64,000 nucleotides of DNA, taken from positions 2,343,472-2,407,471 of the forward strand of contig OX638353.1 of assembly GCA_951813255.1 (NCBI GenBank), given 5' to 3'. Each line of letters starts with the position of its first letter. Within the stretch, counting starts at the first letter, position 1. Shown piece after piece: positions 7,152-15,463 of the stretch. The translations under genes and the position numbers were made by a program. Below the pieces are notes generated by a model, which saw only the letters and a program-made list of their open reading frames with translations, searched no databases and was not told where the DNA came from. The stretch comes from an uncultured Dehalococcoidia bacterium. GTDB taxonomy: Bacteria > Chloroflexota > Dehalococcoidia > Lucifugimonadales > JAAXIE01.

Positions 7152-8035
7152 CAACCGCCCGGCCACAACGGGCGGGACTGTTCGCCCTCCCCTCGAAAGT
7201 GAACCTAGTGCTGGCGGCGATCCGGTTCGAGGAGAGCATGTTCGCCCTGCCCATAGGTTACATAGGGATGCTGCTGGCAGCCGACGGGTGGCCGACATGG
7301 CAGCAATTTCTATGGATTAACGTGGCCATGACGGGAGCGCGGACCTTGGCAATGTCGGCCAATCGGCTGATTCATCACAAGGAGGACATCGCCAACCCCC
7401 GCACCAAGGGCCGACACCTGCCACAAGGCACGCTGACCCCTTGGGATATGAGGATCGTGATGCTGGTATCTCTGGGGGTGTTCTTCTACGGGGCGTCGCA
7501 GTTGAACACTTTGGCGCTGGCTCTTGCGCCCGTGGCGGCTGTCATCGTGGTCGGCTACTCTTACGTTAAGTACTACTCTTGGGGGGCCCACTACGCCTTG
7601 GGATTCGCGGATGGGCTGGCCCCTGCAGGGGCGTGGATCGGCATTACTGGCAGCCTCGACCCTGAGGCGATACTATTGGCCTTTGCCGTAACATTCTGGG
7701 TTGGAGGGTTCGACGTCTTCTACGGCACGTTGGACTATGACTTTGACAAGGGTTATGGAGTACAGTCGATAGCCCGCAGGTTCAGCATACCTAGGGCGAT
7801 CCTGTGGGCGCGGTGCTCTCATTTTCTCACCCTCTCATGCCTTTTGGCTGTGGGGTTGTGGATGGAGTTGTCGTACCTCTACTTCATCGGTTGGGGTTTG
7901 GCCGTGACTATCGTCACTTTCCAGCACACCATGGTGCGGGTCAGCGACCTGACCAGAATCTCCAAGGCCTTCAAGCTGAATGCGGTCGTGTCGCTCACTT
8001 TGCTGCTATTCACCACGCTGGCAGTGGTGCTATGA
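7148..8035 (+). CDS. ubiA: UbiA-family prenyltransferase (integral membrane)
   Basis: A 295-residue polytopic membrane protein with about eight hydrophobic helices. It attaches a polyprenyl chain to an aromatic acid. The first polyprenyl-diphosphate site reads NRLIHHKEDIANPRTKGR, where family members usually have NRxxDxxxDxxNxRT; the first Asp is His here. The second site, YGTLDYDFDKGYGVQSI, is intact. ATG at 7148 overlaps the hepT stop. Downstream ubiX again overlaps by ATGA. The set UbiD-UbiA-UbiX-MenG suggests menaquinone or a related quinone, and an MqnP role is possible. Confidence 0.88.
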   Translation: MTTARPQRAGLFALPSKVNLVLAAIRFEESMFALPIGYIGMLLAADGWPTWQQFLWINVAMTGARTLAMSANRLIHHKEDIANPRTKGRHLPQGTLTPWDMRIVMLVSLGVFFYGASQLNTLALALAPVAAVIVVGYSYVKYYSWGAHYALGFADGLAPAGAWIGITGSLDPEAILLAFAVTFWVGGFDVFYGTLDYDFDKGYGVQSIARRFSIPRAILWARCSHFLTLSCLLAVGLWMELSYLYFIGWGLAVTIVTFQHTMVRVSDLTRISKAFKLNAVVSLTLLLFTTLAVVL

Positions 8036-8634
8036 CCTCCAGTGATTCCAAGCCGGTCATCGTGGGCATGTCGGGTGCAAGTGGCTCCTTGATGGCCAAA
8101 GCGACGGTGGATGAGCTTCTGCTGCGTAACGTGCCCACCATACTTGTGTGCTCCAACGACGCGAGGTTGGTGTGGCACGAGGAGATGGACCAGCCCTTTA
8201 ACGAAGAGCTGGCACGGTGGCGGGAGCACCCCCATTTCCGCCACTATGCCATCAGCGACATGCGTGCCCCCATAGCCAGTGGCACCTTCCCCACACGTGG
8301 CATGGTGGTGGTTCCGTGCAGCATGAACAGCGTGGCATCCATAGCTCACGGTCTGGCCTCCAACCTGCTGTTGCGGTCAGCGGATGTGTGCTTGAAGGAA
8401 CGACGCCAGCTGGTGGTGGTGCCGCGGGAAACGCCGCTGCACTCAACGCACTTGGAGAACCTGCTGACGCTGAGTCGCATGGGGGCGGTAGTGTTGCCTC
8501 CAGACCCCGCGTTCTACCTCCGGCCACAGGGCATAGGGGACATTGTGCAGTTTGTGGTGGGCCGAATATTGGTGGCCCTCGGGGTCGATGAGGCCTTAGA
8601 GCAGGGGCTTCAGTACCGGCCCGACGAGGCCTGA
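8032..8634 (+). CDS. ubiX: Flavin prenyltransferase UbiX
   Basis: A 200-residue flavoprotein. GMSGASGSLMAKA near the N-terminus binds FMN phosphate, and VVPCSMNSVASIAHGLASN with LLLRSADVCLKERRQLVVVPRETP is the classical UbiX block with the prenyl-phosphate site. It makes prenylated FMN, the cofactor of UbiD encoded upstream. The ATG at 8032 overlaps the ubiA stop (ATGA), so longer in-frame starts inside ubiA are rejected. Product and partner encoded in one coupled operon support a common role in quinone ring decarboxylation. Confidence 0.93.
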   Translation: MTSSDSKPVIVGMSGASGSLMAKATVDELLLRNVPTILVCSNDARLVWHEEMDQPFNEELARWREHPHFRHYAISDMRAPIASGTFPTRGMVVVPCSMNSVASIAHGLASNLLLRSADVCLKERRQLVVVPRETPLHSTHLENLLTLSRMGAVVLPPDPAFYLRPQGIGDIVQFVVGRILVALGVDEALEQGLQYRPDEA

Positions 8635-8642
8635 CGCCGCTG

Positions 8643-9362
8643 ATGTCCGAGATATCCGGGGCTGAATTGTCCGGCGACGAGCGGCGGGCTTACGTCCGGG
8701 AGATGTTCGCCCGGATCGCCCGTCGCTACGACCTGATGAACACCCTGATGACCGGCGGGATGCATTACCGCTGGCGCACGCGGGCTGCTCGTATAGCCGC
8801 TGCCGGGCCTCCTGGCATCGCACTGGACATTGCCACCGGCACAGGTGATTTCGCCATTGCACTTTCTCGACAGCCGGGAATACGTGGCGTGGTGGGGTTG
8901 GACATCGTGCCTCAGATGGTGCAGATGGCCCGCGCCAAGTCCAAGGGCAGGATGGGCTTGGTGGTGGGAGACGCTCTTTCATTGCCCTTTCCCGACAACA
9001 CCTTCTGTTGCGCCACCTCAGGCTTCGGGCTGCGCAACATGCCCGATGTTCACGCCACGCTGGCTGAACTGGCACGGGCGGTGCAGCCGGGGGGGAAGGT
9101 GGTGATTCTGGAGATCATCCCGCTGCGGCAGGGTAGCCCGTTGCGTCCCCTCTTCCGTCCCTACTTCCACTGGCTGGTACCCTTGGCAGGACAACTGGTA
9201 GCTGGCGACCGTCGGGCCTACACGTATCTGCCGCGCTCAGTGGACCACTTCCTTACCCGGGAGGGGGTGCGGGAGCTGTTTGGGGCTGTAGGACTCAAGG
9301 ACACTGGTTCACAGTTGCTGGCTTTCGGGACGGTAGCGATTCATTGGGGTGTGGTGGCGTGA
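8643..9362 (+). CDS. menG: Demethylmenaquinone/ubiquinone C-methyltransferase (MenG/UbiE)
   Basis: A 239-residue class I SAM methyltransferase. The N-terminal block YVREMFARIARRYDLMNTLM followed by HYRWR is diagnostic for UbiE/MenG. Motif I is LDIATGTGDFAIAL (about 61-74); the post-motif GFGLRNMPD appears near 125. It performs the last C-methylation of the quinone ring. It is eight bases after ubiX and ends the coupled operon that began at ubiD. Confidence 0.93.
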   Translation: MSEISGAELSGDERRAYVREMFARIARRYDLMNTLMTGGMHYRWRTRAARIAAAGPPGIALDIATGTGDFAIALSRQPGIRGVVGLDIVPQMVQMARAKSKGRMGLVVGDALSLPFPDNTFCCATSGFGLRNMPDVHATLAELARAVQPGGKVVILEIIPLRQGSPLRPLFRPYFHWLVPLAGQLVAGDRRAYTYLPRSVDHFLTREGVRELFGAVGLKDTGSQLLAFGTVAIHWGVVA

Positions 9363-9443
9363 ACGTTGCCGGCCTTACCTGCCGTCGTTAGAATCTGCCC
9401 GACAGCGCGGGAACAGACTGAGAGACCATAGGGAGGAAGACTC

Positions 9444-9791
9444 ATGCCGATCATCAATAACAGCGACACACCATATGAAGAGGCCGAGGGCCGCCGGGCG
9501 CGACGGTTTGTGAATAAGGATGCAGGAGCAGCAAATCTGACAGTGGGCGAGTTGGTGATGGACGGCGGGTCTGCCCTGCGGTTGCACACTCATCCCACGG
9601 ACGAGGCCATCGTGCTGTTTGAAGGCAGCGTGGAGATGGTGGTAGGCGACGAGTCGCGCATAGTAGAGCCGGGCCACACGCTGCTTGCCCCACCCAACAC
9701 ACCCCACAAGCTGGTGAACCATACAGGGGCCGAGGCCCGCATGTTCACCATCTTCCCAACTGACAACCCGACCACCGAGTTCGTCGACTAG
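9444..9791 (+). CDS. Small cupin-domain protein
   Basis: A single-domain cupin of 115 residues. Metal ligands are suggested by LHTHPTDEAIVLFEG (motif 1, His-x-His with a downstream Glu) and PPNTPHKLVNHTG (motif 2). A GGGAGGAAGAC sequence precedes the ATG. Function beyond a probable metal-dependent small-molecule role cannot be read from the sequence. It lies 82 bp after menG and may be transcribed with it, and converges with hisIE. Confidence 0.8.
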   Translation: MPIINNSDTPYEEAEGRRARRFVNKDAGAANLTVGELVMDGGSALRLHTHPTDEAIVLFEGSVEMVVGDESRIVEPGHTLLAPPNTPHKLVNHTGAEARMFTIFPTDNPTTEFVD

Positions 9792-9851
9792 CTTTTGAAG
9801 GAGGTCGCTCCCTGTGGGTAGCCTCACGAACAACGGTCCTTGAGATGTCTC

Positions 9852-10472
9852 CTATCGTCGGCGCGAGCGCAACTCTTGCCACACTTGGCTGGGGGTGACG
9901 CCAGAGGCGGCCAGCAGAACGAGGGCATGGTAAAAGAGGTCGGCGGCCTCAGCGGGCAGGCTGTCGGTGTCGTCCTGGGCGGCTGCTAGCGCGGTTTCGC
10001 CTGCTTCTTCGATGACCTTCTGGGCCACGCGACCAACGCCGCTTTGAAGGAGTTGAGCGGTGTAGCTGTTTTCAGGCAGGTCCCGCTTGCGGTCCTGAAT
10101 CGTGGAGAACAGCTCTTCCAGAATTTCGGCACTGGCATCTTCGCTCTGGAAGCCTTCCGGCATGCCCTCGAGGGGGGTGAAGAAGCAGGAAGGCTCGCCA
10201 GTGTGGCATGTGGGGCCGTCGGGAAGCACCTTCATGAGGATGGTGTCGGCATCGCAATCTACCAACGCCTCCTTGAGGTTGAGGTAGTTGCCCGACACCT
10301 CTCCCTTATGCCACAGGTCCTCGCGGCTGCGGCTGTAATACCAGACCTGACCGCCTTCCAGAGTGCGCTTGAGTGCGCCGGGGCTCATGTACCCCATCAT
10401 GAGCACTTCGCCGGTCTCGATGTGCTGGGCGATGGCCGGTATCAGCCCACGCTCGTTCAGCTTCATGTCCAT
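9852..10472 (-). CDS. hisIE: Bifunctional phosphoribosyl-AMP cyclohydrolase / phosphoribosyl-ATP pyrophosphatase
   Basis: A 206-residue fusion for histidine steps 2 and 3. Residues 1-110 are the HisI domain: GEVLMMGYMSPGALKRTLE, WYYSRSREDLWHKGE and DCDADTILMKV, with the metal-binding CHTGEPSCFF. Residues 115-206 are HisE: LEELFSTIQDRK, GVGRVAQKVIEEAGETALAA and EAADLFYHALVLL, an alpha-helical MazG-like fold. It is the last gene of the minus-strand his cluster, eight bases after the HAD gene. Confidence 0.96.
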   Translation of the reverse strand: MDMKLNERGLIPAIAQHIETGEVLMMGYMSPGALKRTLEGGQVWYYSRSREDLWHKGEVSGNYLNLKEALVDCDADTILMKVLPDGPTCHTGEPSCFFTPLEGMPEGFQSEDASAEILEELFSTIQDRKRDLPENSYTAQLLQSGVGRVAQKVIEEAGETALAAAQDDTDSLPAEAADLFYHALVLLAASGVTPSQVWQELRSRRR

Positions 10473-10479
10473 GTGTTCC

Positions 10480-11190
10480 TCACTTGCCCAGAAGAGTGGG
10501 AATCTGAGTAAGGCTGCTTACCTGGTAGTCAGGAGCGGGCAGGTTGGGGTCTGGGTCAGCCCCGTGGCGGCTCACCCAGATGGTAGTCATACCCACCCGG
10601 CTGGCTCCCAACACGTCATCGAACTGGCTGTCACCCACATAGGCGCACTCAGAGGGCTCGACTCCGAGGGCCTGGGCAACTTGGAGGAAAGGGCGCGGGT
10701 GGGGCTTGTAGGCTTGGGCCTGCTCCGAGGAGAGCACGGCTTCAAACTGGCCGGAGATGCGGGCGAGAGTAGGGTTGAGGTAGTCGTCATCGGCATTGGA
10801 GAGGAGGGCAGTGCGCCACCGGGTACGTATATCGGGAAGAGCTTCCAAGGCATCGGGGTATATGTCACGCTCACCCATGTGCTCGACGGCAATACGTGCT
10901 GCGCCCGCGGCGTCGGACTGAAGGTCGATGTCTTTGAAGGCACGCTCGAAGCAGCTAGCCCAAGCCTGTTCGTAGCTGAGGAAGGGTGGGCTCTTTTCAG
11001 GTTCCTCCAGGTTCAGGCGTTCGTGCCGGAAGTTCATCTCGTAGGACTTCCAACGCCGGTACAACTCCTCGTGGTCCACTGTCAACTGCTGCCGTGCACA
11101 TATGCGCTGGAAGGTCTCCAGCCAGAGCTGAGGCGAGTTGTGGGCGAGGGTCTCGTACATGTCGAAGATTATGGCGGTGATGTTTGGCAT
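10480..11190 (-). CDS. HAD-superfamily hydrolase
   Basis: A 236-residue HAD of subfamily IA. Motif I reads IIFDMYETL, with Asp followed by Met-Tyr rather than the D-x-D of phosphatases, as in haloacid-dehalogenase-like members. Motif II is LLSNADDD, motif III the Lys in YKPHPRPF, and motif IV YVGDSQFDDVLGA. A cap domain lies between motifs I and II. It sits between hisF and hisIE. Histidinol-phosphate phosphatase is a tempting role because that step needs a HAD in some organisms, but the atypical motif I gives it little support. Confidence 0.82.
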   Translation of the reverse strand: MPNITAIIFDMYETLAHNSPQLWLETFQRICARQQLTVDHEELYRRWKSYEMNFRHERLNLEEPEKSPPFLSYEQAWASCFERAFKDIDLQSDAAGAARIAVEHMGERDIYPDALEALPDIRTRWRTALLSNADDDYLNPTLARISGQFEAVLSSEQAQAYKPHPRPFLQVAQALGVEPSECAYVGDSQFDDVLGASRVGMTTIWVSRHGADPDPNLPAPDYQVSSLTQIPTLLGK

Positions 11191-11244
11191 GGGTGTTGCT
11201 GAACGCTCCTTGTGATACTTGGTTTAGTTATTCATTGAGGTGCT

Positions 11245-12045
11245 TCACAGGCGGACCGGAATGTCCCGCGATGCCAAGTGCTCCTTGGCTTGTGTGATGG
11301 AGTAAGTCCCGAAATGGAAGATGCTGGCGGCCAGCACCGCATCGGCTTTGCCGAGCAACAGGGCATCGGCTAGGTGCTCCAAGCTGCCTGCCCCACCACT
11401 GGCGATCACGGGCACCGGAACCGCCCCGGAGATGGCACTGGTCAACTCAAGATCGTAGCCCTCCTGATGGCCATCGTTGTCCATGCTGGTGAGGAGCAGC
11501 TCTCCCGAACCCAATTCTACAACGTGCCGTGCCCATTTCACGGCATCCATCCCGGTCGGAGTGCGTCCCCCGTGGGTGAATACCTCCCAACGGGAGTCGC
11601 TATCCAGACTTAAGAGGTCTCCTTTGGACGATTCAGTCCCCTGAGTACTGCGGGCATCGATGGCCACCACGATGCACTGGCTGCCGAAGTTGGCAGCGCC
11701 TTCCACGACCAAGCCGGGGTTGTTCACAGCGGCTGTGTTGAGCGACACCTTGTCGGCCCCCGCGCGTAGCATGCGGCGCACGTCATCGATGGTGCGGATG
11801 CCCCCGCCGACGGTAAGGGGGATGAAGACTTGATCCGAGACACGATGCACCACATCCACCATGGTGTCCCTCTGGTCGGAACTGGCTGTAATGTCGAGGA
11901 AGACCAGTTCGTCGGCTCCCTCTCGGTCATAGAGGGAGGCAAGCTCTGCGGGGTCGCCCGCATCGACCAAATCGACGAAGCTGACGCCTTTGACCACGCG
12001 ACCTGCATCTACGTCCAAACAGGGGATGATACGCTTGGTGAGCAC
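11245..12045 (-). CDS. hisF: Imidazole glycerol phosphate synthase, cyclase subunit
   Basis: A (beta/alpha)8 barrel of 266 residues. The GTG at 12045 gives the standard N-terminus [19 protein letters not shown], with catalytic Asp11; the second catalytic Asp is in VVAIDARS near 130. Phosphate loops [10 protein letters not shown] and VIASGGAG are present. After AIDARS there is an insertion of about a dozen residues relative to the usual form, explaining a length above the usual 250-258. HisF pairs with HisH, encoded at 14.1-14.7 kb. The start lies two bases after the methyltransferase stop, so the frame extension into that gene is rejected. Confidence 0.95.
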   Translation of the reverse strand: MLTKRIIPCLDVDAGRVVKGVSFVDLVDAGDPAELASLYDREGADELVFLDITASSDQRDTMVDVVHRVSDQVFIPLTVGGGIRTIDDVRRMLRAGADKVSLNTAAVNNPGLVVEGAANFGSQCIVVAIDARSTQGTESSKGDLLSLDSDSRWEVFTHGGRTPTGMDAVKWARHVVELGSGELLLTSMDNDGHQEGYDLELTSAISGAVPVPVIASGGAGSLEHLADALLLGKADAVLAASIFHFGTYSITQAKEHLASRDIPVRL

Positions 12046-12047
12046 GG

Positions 12048-12626
12048 CTACTTCTTCAGGGTGGCCATGTACAGGGTGTCGTTCAGTTTGCGCCATCCCT
12101 GAAAGCGAAAGCCGGCGCAACGGGCCAGCTCCCGCAGGTCGTCGGGTTCAATGCGATGGTCGTGCGAATGGGAGTCATTCCCGCCTTCACCGTGCCATTC
12201 GATCACGGTGCACCACCCGTTGGCCCGAAGCAGTCCACGCACGGCCTTGAGGAAGGCCTCGCGGTCCAAGCCATGATGGTGCACCACTAGAGACAGGAAG
12301 GCGCCATCCAACGAGCCGGGCTCGATGGGGAACTCAGTGGGCTGGCAGGCCAGCACCTCTACGTTGCCCAACCTAGCAGCGGTGACGCGGCTGCGGGCCA
12401 CCTCCACCATCTCCTCGTCGGTATCCAAGGCGTGGAGGCGGCCGTGCACCAGGTATCTGGCCAAAGGAATAGTGAAATATCCGGGGCCGCAGCCGATATC
12501 GGCCACCTTATCATAGGGATCAATAGGCATGTAGTTAATCACGTTGAAAGGGTCAAGTTCCCGCACCCTTTCGGGCGATAGCCATCTAGATATCGGGTCT
12601 GGGTCATGTCGTTCGGGCTGGACCAT
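12048..12626 (-). CDS. Class I SAM-dependent methyltransferase
   Basis: A protein of 192 residues from the ATG at 12626. Motif I is [19 protein letters not shown], with [15 protein letters not shown] as the acidic loop binding the SAM ribose. [20 protein letters not shown] follows. The C-terminal part has [19 protein letters not shown], rich in His and acids. Substrate is unknown. It lies directly upstream of hisF and probably shares its transcript, which does not by itself imply a histidine role. The frame is open to 12689 but the extra N-terminus is Cys-rich and uncharacteristic. Confidence 0.83.
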   Translation of the reverse strand: MVQPERHDPDPISRWLSPERVRELDPFNVINYMPIDPYDKVADIGCGPGYFTIPLARYLVHGRLHALDTDEEMVEVARSRVTAARLGNVEVLACQPTEFPIEPGSLDGAFLSLVVHHHGLDREAFLKAVRGLLRANGWCTVIEWHGEGGNDSHSHDHRIEPDDLRELARCAGFRFQGWRKLNDTLYMATLKK

Positions 12627-12779
12627 ATTCTCACGCCAACGTTGGTTTCTCGAAGGATTCAATGTACAACAGCAGCTTGGGACGCGCAAACTGTGACGGG
12701 ACTTCCCGGAGGGCGGTGTGTGCTATGCTATGTTTCGATATGGACCCTCGATAGTCGGCCGACTCACAGGAGAGGGACG

Positions 12780-13355
12780 ATGGCCCAAGCCAAACCCACA
12801 GTCAAGCTCACATATGCTGACTACTGCAACACACCCGACGATGAGCGATGGGAGCTACTCAATGGAGAGTTGATGATGGCCCCATCCCCTACATCCATAC
12901 ACCAAGCCGTATCCCGCCGTCTGTTCCTGCTATTGAATCGCTTCGTGGAGGATCGGGAGCTTGGTACCGTGTTCTACGCTCCTTTGGACGTAGTCCTGTC
13001 TGATGTGAGCGTTGTTCAACCCGACCTACTGTTTGTCTCCAACGCCCGAATGCACATCCTCACTCAAGTCAATATCCAAGGGGCCCCAGACTTGGTGGTC
13101 GAGATACTGTCGCCGTCCACTGCCAGCCGCGACTGGCGAACCAAGATGGACCTCTATGCTGAACACGGCGTTGAGGAGTATTGGGTGGTTGACCCTGACG
13201 GTCAGAGGATATGGGTGATGGCCCGTGCCGACGCAACGCTGGCCGACGTCGCCAACTACGGACCGGCCGATACCCTGACCTCGCCCGTCCTTCCCGGTTT
13301 TACTGCCGACCTCTCTGAGGTTTTCAGGCGTAGCCTCAGCGGGCAGGACAAGTAG
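12780..13355 (+). CDS. Uma2-family (DUF820) putative endonuclease
   Basis: A 191-residue PD-(D/E)xK-fold protein. The pattern is Uma2-like: YADYCNTPDDERWELLNGELMM at the start, VVQPDLLFVS (Asp), LVVEILSPSTASRDWRTK (Glu and Lys), and YAEHGVEEYWVVDPDG. AGGAGAGGGACG immediately precedes the ATG. Uma2 proteins are mobile and their biological role is unclear. It runs opposite to the his genes and separates hisA from the methyltransferase-hisF part, which suggests insertion into an ancestral his operon. Confidence 0.88.
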   Translation: MAQAKPTVKLTYADYCNTPDDERWELLNGELMMAPSPTSIHQAVSRRLFLLLNRFVEDRELGTVFYAPLDVVLSDVSVVQPDLLFVSNARMHILTQVNIQGAPDLVVEILSPSTASRDWRTKMDLYAEHGVEEYWVVDPDGQRIWVMARADATLADVANYGPADTLTSPVLPGFTADLSEVFRRSLSGQDK

Positions 13356-13369
13356 ACGCATGCTGCCTG

Positions 13370-14086
13370 CTACGAGGCAGCATGAATCGCTTGCTGTAGA
13401 TCGATGTCTCCGGTATAGAGGGCGCGCCCCAAGATGGCGCCTTCTGAGCCCAGCTCGGACAGACGCACCAGGTGCTCCAAACGCGACACGCCCCCAGAGG
13501 CGAGGATGGCACTTCCGGTGCTACCGACGAGATGGACTAGGGCCTCGAAATTAGGCTGGCTAAGGGTGCCGTCGCGAGAGATGTCGGTGTAGAGGAAGCG
13601 GGGCACTCCCAGTGCTGCCATTTCGCCAACCAGGTCAGAGGCCGTAACGTTGGTGTCCTCACGCCAGCCCTCGATGGCTACCTGGCCGTTGCGAGCATCC
13701 ACCGCGACCACGATCCGCTGACCCCCGAACTGGTGGCAGAGTTGGGCCACCAAGCCCGGGTCACGTATGGCTGCCGTGCCCAACACGAAGCGATCGACTC
13801 CCAGTGATGCCAAGCCTTCGGCATCGTCCACGGTACGAACGCCACCGCCAACCTGCAGAGGGATACTTACCGAGGAGACGATGGCACCGATGGCGTCACG
13901 GTTGGCTTGCTGACCTGTCCGAGCCCCATCCAGGTCCACTACGTGGATTCGTGGTGCGCCTGCCGCCTCCCAGCGACGGGCCACCTCAGAGGGATCATCG
14001 GAGAAGACCGTCTCTTGGGCGTAGTCACCTTGGAAGAGGCGTACGCAGCGCCCCGCGCGTAGGTCGATGGCTGGTATGACTTCCAT
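13370..14086 (-). CDS. hisA: ProFAR isomerase HisA
   Basis: A barrel of 238 residues that isomerises the ProFAR aminoaldose to PRFAR. MEVIPAIDLRAGRCVRLFQGDY carries catalytic Asp8, and YTDISRDGTL carries the second Asp. Phosphate-binding glycines are in LQVGGGVRTVDD and ILASGGVSRLEHL. It starts four bases after the hisH stop. Its 3' end converges with the Uma2 gene with only 14 bp between. Confidence 0.96.
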   Translation of the reverse strand: MEVIPAIDLRAGRCVRLFQGDYAQETVFSDDPSEVARRWEAAGAPRIHVVDLDGARTGQQANRDAIGAIVSSVSIPLQVGGGVRTVDDAEGLASLGVDRFVLGTAAIRDPGLVAQLCHQFGGQRIVVAVDARNGQVAIEGWREDTNVTASDLVGEMAALGVPRFLYTDISRDGTLSQPNFEALVHLVGSTGSAILASGGVSRLEHLVRLSELGSEGAILGRALYTGDIDLQQAIHAAS

Positions 14087-14090
14087 GACG

Positions 14091-14738
14091 CTAGCTGCCG
14101 GCCAGCGGTCCTGAGCGGGATGCCTGTTCGGCGGCGGAAGCCACGAAGTTGCCGTATATCCTCAGGCCTGTAGGTCCACTTTTCTCAGGATGGAATTGAG
14201 TGGCAAACAGACTGCCTCGACCGATTGCACTGCAGAAGGTGATGCCGTAATCGGTGTGGCCCACCACCCAGTCATGTTGCTCCGGGTCGGGGAAGAAGCT
14301 GTGAACGAAGTAGAAGTAACCCCCAGTTCCCAGACCTTCAACGAGGGGGTGCTGCCCGCGGAAGTCGACCCAATTCCAGCCCATGTGAGGCACTTTCAGA
14401 CCAGCGGGGAGCCTTCTGATCCTACCGGGTACGATGCCGAGGCAAGGAGTCGCGCCCTCTTCAGTGGATTCAAACAGTAGTTGCAGGCCGAGGCAGACCC
14501 CCATGAAGGGGCGTCCAGCGGCTGCATACTGTCGAATGGGTTCTACCAGACCGCGGGCGAGCAAGGCGCGCATTGCAGCGTCAGCAGCGCCAACGCCGGG
14601 CAGGACCACAGCAGTGGCTTGAGCCAGCGCTTGCGGGTCGCTACTGACCCTGACCTTTGCGCCAGCACGTTCCAAGGCGCGGGCAACGCTGCGCAGATTG
14701 CCCATCTCATAGTCGACTACGAACACTTCTAGGCTCAT
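14091..14738 (-). CDS. hisH: Imidazole glycerol phosphate synthase, glutamine amidotransferase subunit
   Basis: A class I glutamine amidotransferase of 215 residues. The nucleophile is Cys82 in FMGVCLGLQLLF; the His183 and Glu185 partners are in QFHPEKSGPTG. The oxyanion segment VVLPGVGA is at 44-51. It supplies ammonia to HisF encoded 2 kb downstream on the same strand. It is the first gene of the local his set. Confidence 0.96.
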   Translation of the reverse strand: MSLEVFVVDYEMGNLRSVARALERAGAKVRVSSDPQALAQATAVVLPGVGAADAAMRALLARGLVEPIRQYAAAGRPFMGVCLGLQLLFESTEEGATPCLGIVPGRIRRLPAGLKVPHMGWNWVDFRGQHPLVEGLGTGGYFYFVHSFFPDPEQHDWVVGHTDYGITFCSAIGRGSLFATQFHPEKSGPTGLRIYGNFVASAAEQASRSGPLAGS

Positions 14739-14804
14739 GGGGATGCCATCCTGTTGAGACGGAAGGGTCTGGTGGTGAAGGGAAGAAGCACGACGGAGGC
14801 CACG

Positions 14805-15374
14805 TCAGTCTTGGTCGCCGGTCACCTTTTCCAGAGGCAGGTCCCGGTCCTGATAGCGGGCCAGCACAAACAGGAGGTCGCCTACCCGGTTGAGGTAGCG
14901 CAGGATTTCGGGGTTGGTGAGGCTTCCGATTTCATCGAGAGCGACGACCCGGCGTTCCGCGGTGCGGGCCATGCAGCGGGCCATATCCATGGCGGCCGAG
15001 GCGCCGGAGGCGCCGGGCAAGATGAACACGGGAGGCAATGGCGCGGCGGCTAGCAGCCGGTCGATGGTCTCCTCCCAGTGTGTCACCATCTCGGAGGTTA
15101 CCGGGCTGAAGTGTTGGCGATAGGTGTCGTAGTGGTCGGGGTGGGTGGCCAACTCGGCTCCCACAGTGAACATCTCTCGCTGCAACTGCTTCAGGATGGC
15201 CTTGATCTCGGCATCCTCGGACAAGGCACGGGCCAAGCCCATCGCCGAGACCGCCTCATCGGTCATGCCATAGGCTTCCGTGTGGGGGTTGTTCTTGGAG
15301 ACGCGGCCGCCGTAGAGGAGGCCAGTCTGCCCCGTATCGCCTGTCTTGGTGTATACCCTAGCCTCGGCGCTCAC
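14805..15374 (-). CDS. PduO-type ATP:cob(I)alamin adenosyltransferase
   Basis: A 189-residue helical protein that makes adenosylcobalamin. The N-terminal ATP site reads VYTKTGDTGQTGLLYGGRVSKN; family members usually have TKTGDDGTTGL. The helical core includes LQREMFTVGAELAT, the conserved MARCMARTAERRVVAL (Arg residues that hold the triphosphate) and YLNRVGDLLFVLARY. The GTG start at 15374 begins exactly at the family N-terminus; the open frame to 15689 is antisense to cofE and rejected. It is divergent from cofE with a short shared promoter region. Confidence 0.92.
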   Translation of the reverse strand: MSAEARVYTKTGDTGQTGLLYGGRVSKNNPHTEAYGMTDEAVSAMGLARALSEDAEIKAILKQLQREMFTVGAELATHPDHYDTYRQHFSPVTSEMVTHWEETIDRLLAAAPLPPVFILPGASGASAAMDMARCMARTAERRVVALDEIGSLTNPEILRYLNRVGDLLFVLARYQDRDLPLEKVTGDQD

Positions 15375-15463
15375 GACCGCAAAATTGTAGCACAGGCCCC
15401 TTGGGGTCGCTACACTGGATGAGAGAAGGACACACGCGACTCGTGGATATTGAGGGACGGTTG

